A DNA stretch of 64,000 bases from Usitatibacter rugosus. Lineage in GTDB: Bacteria > Pseudomonadota > Gammaproteobacteria > Burkholderiales > Usitatibacteraceae. The translations under genes were made by a program, and so were the position numbers. Below, in pieces: positions 53,005 through 60,291 of this stretch. The stretch lies in NCBI RefSeq assembly GCF_013003965.1, contig NZ_CP053069.1:2387419-2451418 (forward strand), in the 5' to 3' direction. The notes beneath the pieces were generated by a model. That model did no database searches and had not been told where the DNA came from. It was given only the letters and a program-made list of their open reading frames with translations. Numbering within the stretch: position 1 is the stretch's first letter; every line of letters begins with the position of its first letter.

Positions 53005-53487
53005 CTATGCCGACCTCTTCGGAAGGGCCACAACCTTGGCCAATGCCGTTTCCAATGGCACGGCGCGGAAGTGAAACGGAAACCAGTACTGCCCCTTGAA
53101 AGAGACGATGCCCGATATCTCGTAGGTGCGCGATTTCTCCATAGGCACGAAGCGCGCACTGAGTTGACTTCCGGATGAAGAGTCACTGGCAAGCAGCTCA
53201 AGAGTCGGCCCGCGCATCGACATGCGCCCGGAGAGAACACCAACGCCGGTTGCGGTAACGGTGGCGTCGGCCTGGGACTGCGACGTATGGTCTCGGCTGA
53301 GCTCGACGCGGAATGCGTAGGCAGGGCGATCAGAATGCGTCTGCCACTTTCCCTCGAGGACGAGTGCGTTCGGAAAGGACTCCGCCTCGAAGTGAGCTTC
53401 GAGCGGCAAGTGCGTGCTGGACGCGCTAAGGCCGTGCGACCCATGCGCGTGATAGGTCCCTACTTCGATGACGTTCAAATTCAGCAC
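53005..53487 (-). CDS. Cassette gene: 160-residue beta-rich protein
   Basis: A GTG-start protein without signal peptide. Beta-rich segments are LPLEAHFEAESFPNALVLEG, YAFRVELSRDHTS, DATVTATGVGVLSGRMSM and YEISGIVSFKGQYWFPFHFR. It is one of the longer cassette products. Not recognised. Confidence 0.65.
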   Translation of the reverse strand: MLNLNVIEVGTYHAHGSHGLSASSTHLPLEAHFEAESFPNALVLEGKWQTHSDRPAYAFRVELSRDHTSQSQADATVTATGVGVLSGRMSMRGPTLELLASDSSSGSQLSARFVPMEKSRTYEISGIVSFKGQYWFPFHFRAVPLETALAKVVALPKRSA

Positions 53488-53497
53488 GTCTGGCGCA

Positions 53498-53593
53498 ATC
53501 TAACGATCAAGTTGAGCGGCCGGGCACGATACCCGTTCGCAAAGAAACTGCGCGCCACGCTGGTTCACGGTCCGCTCCAACGCGTTGTTAGGC
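53498..53593 (-). repeat. attC site, 96 bp (duplicated cassette, copy 2)
   Basis: Outer cores ATCTAAC and GTTAGGC; otherwise identical to 51804-51899. Confidence 0.94.
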
Positions 53594-53857
53594 TGCATCG
53601 ACCGGTACATCGCGGACCCAACCGCGCACCCAGCTGACCAACGCAGGTACGTCTACAAGATGATCTTGCTTTTGGCCCACGGCATGAAGGATCTGGGCCC
53701 GCGCCAATTGAACTTGCTTAAGTTGAGGGTATGGCACGCCCTCCAATGCCTCCGCGTGGCCAAGGAGCTCGCTAGCAAATGCGGCCAACGTCGTTCGCCC
53801 CTTCTCAAGGTCGTCAGTGAGCGTCGCGATGCGGGCGACGATGGTCATGTTCGACAC
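53588..53857 (-). CDS. Cassette gene: 89-residue helical protein, copy 2
   Basis: Identical at every base to 51894-52163, with an identical attC. Three other cassettes lie between the copies. The duplication ends at the attC core sites on both sides, which is what integrase-mediated excision and re-insertion would give. Confidence 0.75.
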   Translation of the reverse strand: MSNMTIVARIATLTDDLEKGRTTLAAFASELLGHAEALEGVPYPQLKQVQLARAQILHAVGQKQDHLVDVPALVSWVRGWVRDVPVDAA

Positions 53858-53870
53858 TGTATCTCCTGCA

Positions 53871-53966
53871 GCCTAACGACCGAGTTGAGCGGCCGGGCAC
53901 GATGCCCATTCGCAGAGACACAGCGCGCCACGATGGTTCACGGTCCGCTCCAACGCGTTGTTAGAC
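53871..53966 (-). repeat. attC site, 96 bp
   Basis: Outer cores GCCTAAC and GTTAGAC; standard arms. Confidence 0.94.
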
Positions 53967-54269
53967 AATGACCCTCCAAGACCTGAGCAAGCCCTCAACT
54001 GCGAGGGGCAGGTACTTCACGATGAACCAAAGTGCCGCACACGTGGATAGGACGATCAGAAGGTTCCATTGGCGCTGGCGGATTCCGACCACGCACAGCC
54101 CCACCGCAATTGATGCGGCCACTGCGCCTTCGACCATTGCCACCCGCCACCAGAAACCTAGCTGCATGTGCTGGCCGTGCTCGTAGAAATACCACCGCGC
54201 TGCAATCCACGGCATCCACGCAAGTGTCGCTAGAACGACGATCCAAATCGTTCGCCGCTGCGTCGTCAT
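53961..54269 (-). CDS. Cassette gene: small membrane protein, three helices
   Basis: A 102-residue protein with hydrophobic segments at about 8-23, 43-61 and 70-88 (IWIVVLATLAWMPWIAARW, AAVASIAVGLCVVG-like, LLIVLSTCAALWFIVKYLP). The start follows the attC by two bases and the stop TAA lies within the next attC core. Not recognised. Confidence 0.65.
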   Translation of the reverse strand: MTTQRRTIWIVVLATLAWMPWIAARWYFYEHGQHMQLGFWWRVAMVEGAVAASIAVGLCVVGIRQRQWNLLIVLSTCAALWFIVKYLPLAVEGLLRSWRVIV

Positions 54270-54270
54270 T

Positions 54271-54366
54271 GTCTAACGACCGAGTTGAGCGGCCGGGCAC
54301 GATGCCGACTCGCAAGGAAACAGCGCGCCACGATGGTTCACGGTCCGCTCCAACGCGTTGTTAGAA
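54271..54366 (-). repeat. attC site, 96 bp
   Basis: Outer cores GTCTAAC and GTTAGAA; the latter departs from the GTTRRRY consensus in its last base. Confidence 0.93.
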
Positions 54367-54675
54367 GGCAGCATTATTTCGACCTCTTAGTGTCTGTACG
54401 AAGACAACGGCCAGTGCAATGGCGATTCCCCAAAACACACTGTTGGCCATGACCAACGCGAAGGCCTGAGCTCTCGGGAAGTGCAGAGCCGGTTCCCAGA
54501 GAGAGGTTAACGGCTGAAACAGGACTTGGGAAACGCGCCAGGCTAAGGTCGCAAACAGCGAGGTCCGCGTCCCATCTGCGGCGGGACTTCCGCTCGCAAT
54601 TGCGGCACCCCATGTCAATAGGAAGTGCGCAGTCGCCACGAGGACGGAGATGATCGCAAACTTCTTCGCCGTCAT
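54361..54675 (-). CDS. Cassette gene: small membrane protein
   Basis: A 104-residue protein with an N-terminal helix (FAIISVLVATAHFLLTWGAA) and a C-terminal helix (AFALVMANSVFWGIAIALAV). The ATG at 54675 is preferred over upstream frame positions lying in attC sequence. Not recognised. Confidence 0.65.
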   Translation of the reverse strand: MTAKKFAIISVLVATAHFLLTWGAAIASGSPAADGTRTSLFATLAWRVSQVLFQPLTSLWEPALHFPRAQAFALVMANSVFWGIAIALAVVFVQTLRGRNNAAF

Positions 54676-54681
54676 GCTGCC

Positions 54682-54777
54682 TTCTAACGACAGAGTTGAG
54701 CGGCCGAGCACGATGCCCGTTCGCGACGACACAGCGCGCCACGATCGTTCACGGTCCGCTCCAACGCGTTGTTAGGC
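54682..54777 (-). repeat. attC site, 96 bp
   Basis: Outer cores TTCTAAC and GTTAGGC; standard arms. Confidence 0.93.
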
Positions 54778-54793
54778 ATCAAGCCATTCATCG

Positions 54794-55090
54794 TTATATA
54801 CCGGCGCTCCGATCACGGGCCTGCTGCCGCAGACTTTGAACCATTCGCCAGATCCCCCAGCAAAACAACAACTCGACCGATACGAGGGTAAAGGCCAGAA
54901 AGAAGAGCACGTCCTTTCCCGCATGCGCCGCCAACCCCGTAAGAAGTAGGACTGGGAATGGGATCAGGAATAGCACGCCGAGCGCCTGACGGAGCGGTTT
55001 GGACTCGAACGGTGGATATCCCGCCCAGACGCAGGCCACAGTCGCGGCAATCAGGGCGATGACCGCTAGTCCAATGATCGTCCGTTTCAC
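54794..55090 (-). CDS. Cassette gene: small membrane protein
   Basis: A 98-residue protein with three hydrophobic segments (IIGLAVIALIAATVACVWAG, ALGVLFLIPFPVLLLTGLAA, VLFFLAFTLVSVELLFCWGI). The GTG at 55090 follows a GGGAA stretch and is preferred over attC-derived upstream codons. Not recognised. Confidence 0.65.
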   Translation of the reverse strand: MKRTIIGLAVIALIAATVACVWAGYPPFESKPLRQALGVLFLIPFPVLLLTGLAAHAGKDVLFFLAFTLVSVELLFCWGIWRMVQSLRQQARDRSAGI

Positions 55091-55105
55091 CGACGTTCCC
55101 TTGAT

Positions 55106-55201
55106 GCCTAACGACCGAGTTGAGCGGCCGGGCACAGCGCCCGTTCGCAAAGACACAGCGCGCCACGATGGTTCACGGTCCGCTCCAACGCGTTGTTAGA
55201 T
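55106..55201 (-). repeat. attC site, 96 bp
   Basis: Outer cores GCCTAAC and GTTAGAT; standard arms. Confidence 0.94.
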
Positions 55202-55534
55202 TGCACTCTTCTCGACACTGAACAGCCCATTGGTGAAGTGAAGAGTCCCACCATCAAGAAGGTGATCGCTCGGCGAGCCGTACGTGAATGGAAATCCGTC
55301 AATCTCCACGATTCGCAATTGTTCAGGAAGCGTTTCTGAGTCATAGCACCCCAGGCCCCAGTGTGGATCGAGCGTGCGCCATTCGCCCGTTTCAGCATTT
55401 CCCTCCTGCGCCCCGACGGCCCACCACAACGCAAAGACGGGGCGGCTCAGTCCGCTCGTGGACTTAAGCTGCTCAAGCACAGCTCGTGCGCTCGGTGCTA
55501 GCTTGAGATTTGGCGGAGATGGATCCAAGTGCAA
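55196..55534 (-). CDS. Cassette gene: 112-residue soluble hypothetical protein
   Basis: Starts probably at a TTG (55534 or 55528) directly at the attC edge. The product reads LAPSARAVLEQLKSTSGLSR, PVFALWWAVGAQEGNAETGE, IDGFPFTYGSPSDHLLDGGT. No signal peptide. The stop TAA overlaps the next attC. Not recognised. Confidence 0.6.
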   Translation of the reverse strand: MHLDPSPPNLKLAPSARAVLEQLKSTSGLSRPVFALWWAVGAQEGNAETGEWRTLDPHWGLGCYDSETLPEQLRIVEIDGFPFTYGSPSDHLLDGGTLHFTNGLFSVEKSAI

Positions 55535-55629
55535 TCTAACGACCAAGTTGAGCGGCCGGGCACGACGCCCATTCGCAAAGACACAGCGCGCCACGATGGT
55601 TCACGGTCCGCTCCAACGCGTTGTTAGAC
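55534..55629 (-). repeat. attC site, 96 bp
   Basis: Outer cores ATCTAAC and GTTAGAC; standard arms. Confidence 0.94.
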
Positions 55630-55649
55630 AGCACCATTCTGCAGCGCGA

Positions 55650-55934
55650 TCACCAAAAGCTAAATGCGCCCGAAAAGATGGCCGCAACCAGAATGGCGAA
55701 AACGGCTGCGAAAGCTAATCCGCACGCCGCACCATATCTTCCGCGAAATGACGCGGTGCCGAGAAGGACAAGTTGAATCATTGGCACCAAGAACATAAAC
55801 CCCGGTATGACAACTACGCAGACAAGGGCGAAAGCTCCCGGGCCCACGTTGCCCAGGAAGGCTAGGCCCGTCAGCACAATAGCGAATAGAGGACCGGGCA
55901 ACCACCACAATGATCGTCTCGCGGAAGCGTTCAT
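55650..55934 (-). CDS. Cassette gene: small membrane protein
   Basis: A 94-residue, three-helix protein (LWWLPGPLFAIVLTGLAFLG, ALVCVVVIPGFMFLVPMIQL, GLAFAAVFAILVAAIFSGAF). Not recognised. Confidence 0.65.
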   Translation of the reverse strand: MNASARRSLWWLPGPLFAIVLTGLAFLGNVGPGAFALVCVVVIPGFMFLVPMIQLVLLGTASFRGRYGAACGLAFAAVFAILVAAIFSGAFSFW

Positions 55935-55942
55935 TTGGTGCT

Positions 55943-56038
55943 GTCTAACGACCGAGTTGAGCGGCCGGGCACGACGCCCATTCGCAATGACACAGCGCGC
56001 CACGATGGTTCACGGTCCGCTCCAACGCGTTGTTAGAC
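55943..56038 (-). repeat. attC site, 96 bp
   Basis: Outer cores GTCTAAC and GTTAGAC; standard arms. Confidence 0.94.
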
Positions 56039-56039
56039 G

Positions 56040-56342
56040 TCAACAGTTTCCGACCTTGCCATGATTCTCAAAAATGCGTTGACCACAAACGGTCGCTATA
56101 TCGGAAAGCTCGCCGAGGAAAGCATTCCAACCACCAATCGAGTCAAAGCCAGTCACATAGCGATCGCCCCAGGCTTTGGGATGACACATGGTGATGACCT
56201 TGTCGCAGGCGCTCTGCGCCATTGCGGGTGTGGTCGCCGTACTCACGGCACGACTAACGGACTCCCAAATGTCAGATGCGTCGGCAGAACGCTCTAACGG
56301 CGCAACCTTCACCAGCAGCGGTTCCAGCTCCGGGAATCTCAT
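56040..56342 (-). CDS. Cassette gene: 100-residue soluble protein
   Basis: Helical, with four Cys residues (SACDKVITMCHPKAWGDRYV, ELSDIATVCGQRIFENHGKV, C-terminal GNC). No signal peptide. Not recognised. Confidence 0.6.
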   Translation of the reverse strand: MRFPELEPLLVKVAPLERSADASDIWESVSRAVSTATTPAMAQSACDKVITMCHPKAWGDRYVTGFDSIGGWNAFLGELSDIATVCGQRIFENHGKVGNC

Positions 56343-56348
56343 GTTGAC

Positions 56349-56444
56349 GTCTAACGATCAAGTTGAGCGGCCGGGCACGACGCCCATTCGCAAAGACACA
56401 GCGCGCCACGATGGTTCACGGTCCGCTCCAACGCGTTGTTAGAA
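56349..56444 (-). repeat. attC site, 96 bp
   Basis: Outer cores GTCTAAC and GTTAGAA; standard arms. Confidence 0.93.
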
Positions 56445-56825
56445 CGCACCTTCACGACTCGACTCATACCACCGGTCTCCTTCGCCCGTGAACAGCCAGT
56501 AAACTGCCACAGCTTCACAGGCTGTGCGCACCAAGAATGCCCCGATCGCAAGGGCAGACTCCTCAAGGTTCTCGGGGTACAGATCATCTACGATCAGGCC
56601 GCCGAGGAACCAAAGCAAGAGCAGGTATCGGGCCCAGTTCCTGCGGCGAGCTGCAATGAACACGCAGGTCGCAAAGCCAATCGTTGGGCCAACAACGAAA
56701 ATATCCAGACGACTTGGTGCTCGCGACAGATCGATGGGCAATTGGGCGAGACCGATGGCGATCGAGGCGCAGAGTAGAACTACGGCGTTTCGGACGCTTG
56801 TGGGTGCACCACGGTCGACAGTCAA
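56439..56825 (-). CDS. Cassette gene: 128-residue membrane protein
   Basis: Starts probably at the TTG at 56825. Three to four hydrophobic segments are visible (AVVLLCASIAIGLAQLPIDL, IFVVGPTIGFATCVFIAARR, YLLLLWFLGGLIVDDL, ACEAVAVYWLF). The stop TAA overlaps the next attC. Not recognised. Confidence 0.6.
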   Translation of the reverse strand: MTVDRGAPTSVRNAVVLLCASIAIGLAQLPIDLSRAPSRLDIFVVGPTIGFATCVFIAARRRNWARYLLLLWFLGGLIVDDLYPENLEESALAIGAFLVRTACEAVAVYWLFTGEGDRWYESSREGAF

Positions 56826-56831
56826 GGTGCG

Positions 56832-56927
56832 TTCTAACGACCAAGTTGAGCGGCCGGGCACGACGCCCGTGCCGCGGGCAGACGCGGCCCACGATGTACC
56901 CCGGTCCGCTCCAACGCGTTGTTAGCT
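56832..56927 (-). repeat. attC site, 96 bp, variant centre
   Basis: Outer cores TTCTAAC and GTTAGCT. The centre is close to that of 52587-52682 (CCGTGCCGCGGGCAGACGCG). Confidence 0.93.
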
Positions 56928-57269
56928 GGCAATGCCATTGCGGCACTCCTTGCCCTTGGTGGATGCAACCTCGATCACAGCACCACGGGGATTGACCGTG
57001 ACCCACGCTGCGGAAGGCTCCCCGGAGACTCTCTCGTCGAGTGGAAAGGACACTATGAACTGGAGGGGACAACCACGGGCGTCATAGACGAGCGTGCAGC
57101 GCTCGCCGCTCCAGCCACACTTGTCGGGGAACAGCTCCCCCGCGATTCGTCGCATGTCGTTGCTCGGGACCTTGGCGCGCTTGGCGTGCTCGTCGTCGCC
57201 CAAGGAAGGGCCAGATGCCAGCAGCATGGCGAGGGCGAGAAGTGAGGCGACCGTAGTTGGAGCGCTCAT
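56922..57269 (-). CDS. Cassette gene: exported 115-residue protein
   Basis: A signal peptide (TTVASLLALAMLLASGPSLG) precedes a small domain with three Cys residues (DKCGWSGERCTLVYDARGCP) and GAVIEVASTKGKEC. Probably periplasmic and disulfide-stabilised. Not recognised. Confidence 0.65.
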   Translation of the reverse strand: MSAPTTVASLLALAMLLASGPSLGDDEHAKRAKVPSNDMRRIAGELFPDKCGWSGERCTLVYDARGCPLQFIVSFPLDERVSGEPSAAWVTVNPRGAVIEVASTKGKECRNGIAS

Positions 57270-57273
57270 TGCC

Positions 57274-57369
57274 AGCTAACGACCAAGTTGAGCGGCCGGG
57301 CACGACACCCATTCGCAATGACACAGCGCGCCACGATGGTTCACGGTCCGCTCCAACGCGTTGTTAGAT
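57274..57369 (-). repeat. attC site, 96 bp
   Basis: Outer cores AGCTAAC and GTTAGAT; standard arms. Confidence 0.93.
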
Positions 57370-57699
57370 TGCACCTGCCCCTCCCTCAAGGCGCTCCGGT
57401 CGATAGTAGTACTGGCACTTTGGACAATGAAACAGGCCAGGGCCCGGGGGCTGCTTTTCGCGAGTACGGAAGATGAGAATGCCAATCGCCACCGCTGCGA
57501 TGCCGCCCAAGACTGAGGATAGGGCGTACTTCGCATCGACTGCGCATGACACTGCGCCCGCGGTGAGGGCCGCGACAATCCAGCCCGCAAACTCGCCGCC
57601 GATCCACGCAAGGGTGCCGGTTTGCTTGGGCGGTGGCAGATACCGCAAATCGGTCGAACACTTTGGACAGATCTTCGGAGCCACGGTGTTTGGGTGCAA
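57364..57699 (-). CDS. Cassette gene: zinc-ribbon membrane protein
   Basis: About 111 residues; start TTG at 57699 or GTG at 57684. CPKC near the N terminus and CPKC near the C terminus (LFHCPKCQYYYRPE) flank two hydrophobic segments (GGEFAGWIVAALTAGAVSCA, VLGGIAAVAIGILIF). The two halves could form one zinc site. Not recognised beyond the ribbon pattern. Confidence 0.62.
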   Translation of the reverse strand: MHPNTVAPKICPKCSTDLRYLPPPKQTGTLAWIGGEFAGWIVAALTAGAVSCAVDAKYALSSVLGGIAAVAIGILIFRTREKQPPGPGLFHCPKCQYYYRPERLEGGAGAI

Positions 57700-57794
57700 T
57701 CTAACGACCAAGTTGAGCGGCCGGGCATGACGCCCATTCGCAAAGACACAGCGCGCCGCGACCGTTCACGGTCCGCTCCAACGCGTTGTTAGGT
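57699..57794 (-). repeat. attC site, 96 bp
   Basis: Outer cores ATCTAAC and GTTAGGT; standard arms. Confidence 0.93.
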
Positions 57795-57812
57795 TGCAGT
57801 CGCATGGTTGCT

Positions 57813-58094
57813 CTATAGCTTGTGGCCGCACTTTGGACACTCTTTCGGTACCGGAAAGAGGATGAGCACATGACTTTTGACGGTGACTCCAAATGCCTTC
57901 TGGGCTCCAATCAGGACACATTTGCCGCACTTGGGGCATGCGACCAAGACTAGAGCTGCGACGCCAAACATGACGGTGAATATGAGCCCGGTGGCAAAGG
58001 CCCCCGAGACCTGCACGGTAAGCACCACGAACACCACTGCTGCTACCAAGGTGATGGCATAGGTAAGCAGAAGTCTTTGTGAAATTCTTCTCAT
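57813..58094 (-). CDS. Cassette gene: two-helix zinc-ribbon protein
   Basis: A 93-residue protein with two hydrophobic segments (YAITLVAAVVFVVLTVQVSG, ATGLIFTVMFGVAALVLVA) then CPKCGKC and a terminal CPKCGHKL, giving a clear zinc-ribbon-like Cys arrangement on the cytoplasmic side. Similar in plan to the neighbouring cassette at 57364. Function unknown. Confidence 0.65.
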   Translation of the reverse strand: MRRISQRLLLTYAITLVAAVVFVVLTVQVSGAFATGLIFTVMFGVAALVLVACPKCGKCVLIGAQKAFGVTVKSHVLILFPVPKECPKCGHKL

Positions 58095-58125
58095 CGATGA
58101 AATTTTCGGAGACGTTCGCGCTGCA

Positions 58126-58209
58126 ACCTAACTTACAAGTTGAGCGGCAGGTGGCCAAAGCGCGGAGCGCGTTGGCCACACTCCTGTCCGCTCGAACGCG
58201 TTGTTAGGC
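58126..58209 (-). repeat. attC site, 84 bp, divergent type
   Basis: Outer cores ACCTAAC and GTTAGGC. The end arms match the array, but the centre is a different, strongly paired hairpin (CAGGTGGCCAA with TTGGCCACACTCCTG). Probably a cassette that came from another source. Confidence 0.9.
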
Positions 58210-58397
58210 CTCGCCGCCTCTAGATCGATGCTCAAGGCATCTCTTGATCGGAGCGTCGGCCTATCAATTCGCGTCGCTGGATGAGACTGCGCGCCATCGA
58301 TGCCCCCACGTTCAAAGCCTCCCGCAGGGCGCTGCGCTTTTGCATTAATGCGGCTCACGAAGTCCCCGTTGACCGATTGGAATTTTCGACGGCTCAT
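58128..58397 (-). CDS. Cassette ORF ending inside its own attC
   Basis: An 89-residue frame whose last 25 or so residues (NNAFERTGVWPTRSALWPP) are translated attC sequence. The unique part (SRRKFQSVNGDFVSRINAKA, QRPAGGFERGGIDG) is short and basic. It may be a real small protein, or the cassette may be non-coding. Confidence 0.35.
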   Translation of the reverse strand: MSRRKFQSVNGDFVSRINAKAQRPAGGFERGGIDGAQSHPATRIDRPTLRSRDALSIDLEAARPNNAFERTGVWPTRSALWPPAAQLVS

Positions 58398-58420
58398 CGC
58401 CTAACTCTCTGCGGCGTAGC

Positions 58421-58516
58421 GCCTAACGACCGAGTTGAGCGGCCGGGCACGATGCCCATTCGCAATGACACAGTGCGCCACGATGGTTCACGGTCCGCTC
58501 CAACGCGTTGTTAGAA
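58421..58516 (-). repeat. attC site, 96 bp
   Basis: Outer cores GCCTAAC and GTTAGAA. A second GCCTAAC lies 22 bp to the left (58399-58405), probably a leftover core. Confidence 0.92.
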
Positions 58517-58519
58517 GGC

Positions 58520-58843
58520 CTACTTGCCATGAGTCACTCGCAAGACGCGACCATCTTTCTTTGAGATTTCGATCTCGGCGACTCCACCCAGCTGGTAAGC
58601 GGAGGGTAGTGAGCCGACCACTGTCCAAACGTCACCCTTCAGCACTGCGCTATAGGGCTTTTCCTGCTCGATCTTGTCACGACCGTAAATTGGACTCCAC
58701 ACAGCAACCGCAATTTGCACTGCGGTTTCGGCATCGGGGACGTAACCATTGGGCGGAACGTAATTGTGAGGCCGCGGTTGCTGAGCTGCGACCAAACTGG
58801 CTGCCAAGAGGATCGATGCGGGTGCGAGCTGAGAGAGTCGCAT
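58520..58843 (-). CDS. Cassette gene: NTF2-fold immunity protein
   Basis: A 107-residue protein with an N-terminal hydrophobic leader (LAPASILLAASLVAA). The domain YVPDAETAVQIAVAVWSPIYG, YSAVLKGDVWTVVGSLP, GGVAEIEISKKDGRVLRVTHGK matches the NTF2-fold immunity family associated with polymorphic toxin systems. No toxin gene is adjacent, so this would be an orphan immunity gene. The ATG at 58843 is preferred over attC-derived upstream codons. Confidence 0.78.
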   Translation of the reverse strand: MRLSQLAPASILLAASLVAAQQPRPHNYVPPNGYVPDAETAVQIAVAVWSPIYGRDKIEQEKPYSAVLKGDVWTVVGSLPSAYQLGGVAEIEISKKDGRVLRVTHGK

Positions 58844-58858
58844 TGCTTCGCGTAGGCC

Positions 58859-58954
58859 TTCTAACGACCGAGTTGAGCGGCCGGCCCCAATGGCCATTCG
58901 CAAAGACACAGCGCGCCACGATGGTCCACGGTCCGCTCCAACGCGTTGTTAGAC
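58859..58954 (-). repeat. attC site, 96 bp
   Basis: Outer cores TTCTAAC and GTTAGAC; standard arms. Confidence 0.93.
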
Positions 58955-59314
58955 AGCATTGAGCCACTCCTCGGTTTGCGGGTCATAGGGCTCAAGATCC
59001 CCGCCGTCAGACAGTTCGCAGGCATCCTGCAGCGCTTCAAATACGGCATCGCTTCCGCTGTCCGACGTCGGCACGGTGAATGATATTTCGGAGGAGTGAA
59101 CTGCGACAGTGATGGTGCTTCCGCCCGCGAGCTTCACGAAGCTGCGCCTGCCGGACGATGCGCCTTCAGGGGCGTAGCCAAAGCTCGATAGACGCGCGAT
59201 GAATGCGTCGACAATAGAGGTGGGTAGTCCGATCTTTTCGCCGTCGTCCAACGCATCGCCATCGGCGTGCGTCTGACGGATAGTCGGGTGATACAGGTAC
59301 ACCGTGTGACTCAT
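58949..59314 (-). CDS. Cassette gene: 121-residue soluble protein
   Basis: Begins SHTVYLYHPTIRQTHADGDA. It has a beta-rich centre (RRSFVKLAGGSTITVAVHSS, EISFTVPTSDSGSDAVFEAL) and an acidic C terminus (DLEPYDPQTEEWLNAV). The ATG is at 59314 and the stop TAA overlaps the next attC. Not recognised. Confidence 0.65.
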   Translation of the reverse strand: MSHTVYLYHPTIRQTHADGDALDDGEKIGLPTSIVDAFIARLSSFGYAPEGASSGRRSFVKLAGGSTITVAVHSSEISFTVPTSDSGSDAVFEALQDACELSDGGDLEPYDPQTEEWLNAV

Positions 59315-59317
59315 GCT

Positions 59318-59443
59318 GTCTAACGACCGAGTTGAGCGGCCGGCCACGATGCCGCTTGCCGCATGCAGAGCGAGCCAACCGCCGGTTGGCAACCAGGGTG
59401 CGGCCCACGGTAGTCCGCGGTCCGCTCCAACGCGTTGTTAGCT
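59318..59443 (-). repeat. attC site, 126 bp, long variant
   Basis: Outer cores GTCTAAC and GTTAGCT. The end arms are standard, but the centre is about 30 bp longer, with an internal palindrome (GCCAACCGCCGGTTGGCAAC). Confidence 0.92.
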
Positions 59444-59806
59444 GGCATGTAACTCACGGGCCCGTTGGACGAACCGGAGAAAGGCGAGCCGATAGCCACA
59501 ATGGCTGCAGAATTTGTCGATGCCTGGCGATGCATCAGAAACAGCCCGAGAAACGTTCATTTTCGAGAGGCCGAGCTTGCTCTTGGGCGGCAGACCGAAG
59601 AACTCGGGATTGTAGGAGGAAAAGTCGACGTCACAGAAGTTGCAGAGTGTTAGCCGAAGCCCCGAAAAGACCTCGTATTCCGTGAAGTGGTGCTTCTCGT
59701 CGCGCCAGTGCGCCAGCTCCACAGGGTCTCCGCCGCACTCGTGGCACGGAGCGACGTCTCGAACTTCGAGAGCGCCATTGCACAAGGGGCACTGCGTTTC
59801 CTTCAT
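59438..59806 (-). CDS. Cassette gene: multi-Cys zinc-binding protein
   Basis: A 122-residue protein with four Cys pairs: CPLC, CHEC, CNFC and CSHC. This suggests two zinc ribbons (ETQCPLCNGALEVRD, VAPCHECGGDP, LTLCNFCDVDF, DKFCSHCGYRL). The ATG at 59806 lies 4 bp from the attC. Probably cytoplasmic. Not recognised at family level. Confidence 0.68.
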   Translation of the reverse strand: MKETQCPLCNGALEVRDVAPCHECGGDPVELAHWRDEKHHFTEYEVFSGLRLTLCNFCDVDFSSYNPEFFGLPPKSKLGLSKMNVSRAVSDASPGIDKFCSHCGYRLAFLRFVQRARELHAS

Positions 59807-59809
59807 GCC

Positions 59810-59905
59810 AGCTAACGACCAAGTTGAGCGGCCGGGCAGGACGCCCATTCGCAAAGACACAGCGCGCCACGATGGTTCACGGTCCGCTCCAACGCGTTGT
59901 TAGAT
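59810..59905 (-). repeat. attC site, 96 bp
   Basis: Outer cores AGCTAAC and GTTAGAT; standard arms. Confidence 0.93.
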
Positions 59906-60181
59906 TGCACCGCGTTCACCCCGTTTGCACTGGAAGATGACTTCGTACGCCTTCCCGGCCACGGCGTCATCCAGGAGACACACGAATGCGTCGTGGAGCG
60001 ATTGCGGCACCCCGCTCGTCCGGAAACGCTCGAGTAACTCGCGGATGACCGCCTTGCGACGGTCGTCGGGAGCGGACAGGAGCATCTCGAGTGTTTCGTT
60101 CATTGCGGCGTCTTCGCACGCGGCCACGAGCATTGTGACGAAGCCGTCGATCTCAGCGTAGGTCTTCGGAACTAAGGTCAT
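59900..60181 (-). CDS. Cassette gene: 93-residue helical protein
   Basis: Helical and acidic (EIDGFVTMLVAACEDAAMNE, TLEMLLSAPDDRRKAVIREL, SLHDAFVCLLDDAVAGKAYE). No signal peptide. Not recognised. Confidence 0.62.
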   Translation of the reverse strand: MTLVPKTYAEIDGFVTMLVAACEDAAMNETLEMLLSAPDDRRKAVIRELLERFRTSGVPQSLHDAFVCLLDDAVAGKAYEVIFQCKRGERGAI

Positions 60182-60194
60182 GGCTCGAGGTGCA

Positions 60195-60290
60195 ATCTAA
60201 CGATCAAGTTGAGCGGCCGGGCACGACGCCCATTCGCAAATACACAGCGCGCCGCGTTGGTTCACGGTCCGCTCCAACGCGTTGTTAGGC
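60195..60290 (-). repeat. attC site, 96 bp
   Basis: Outer cores ATCTAAC and GTTAGGC; standard arms. Confidence 0.94.
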
Positions 60291-60291
60291 G

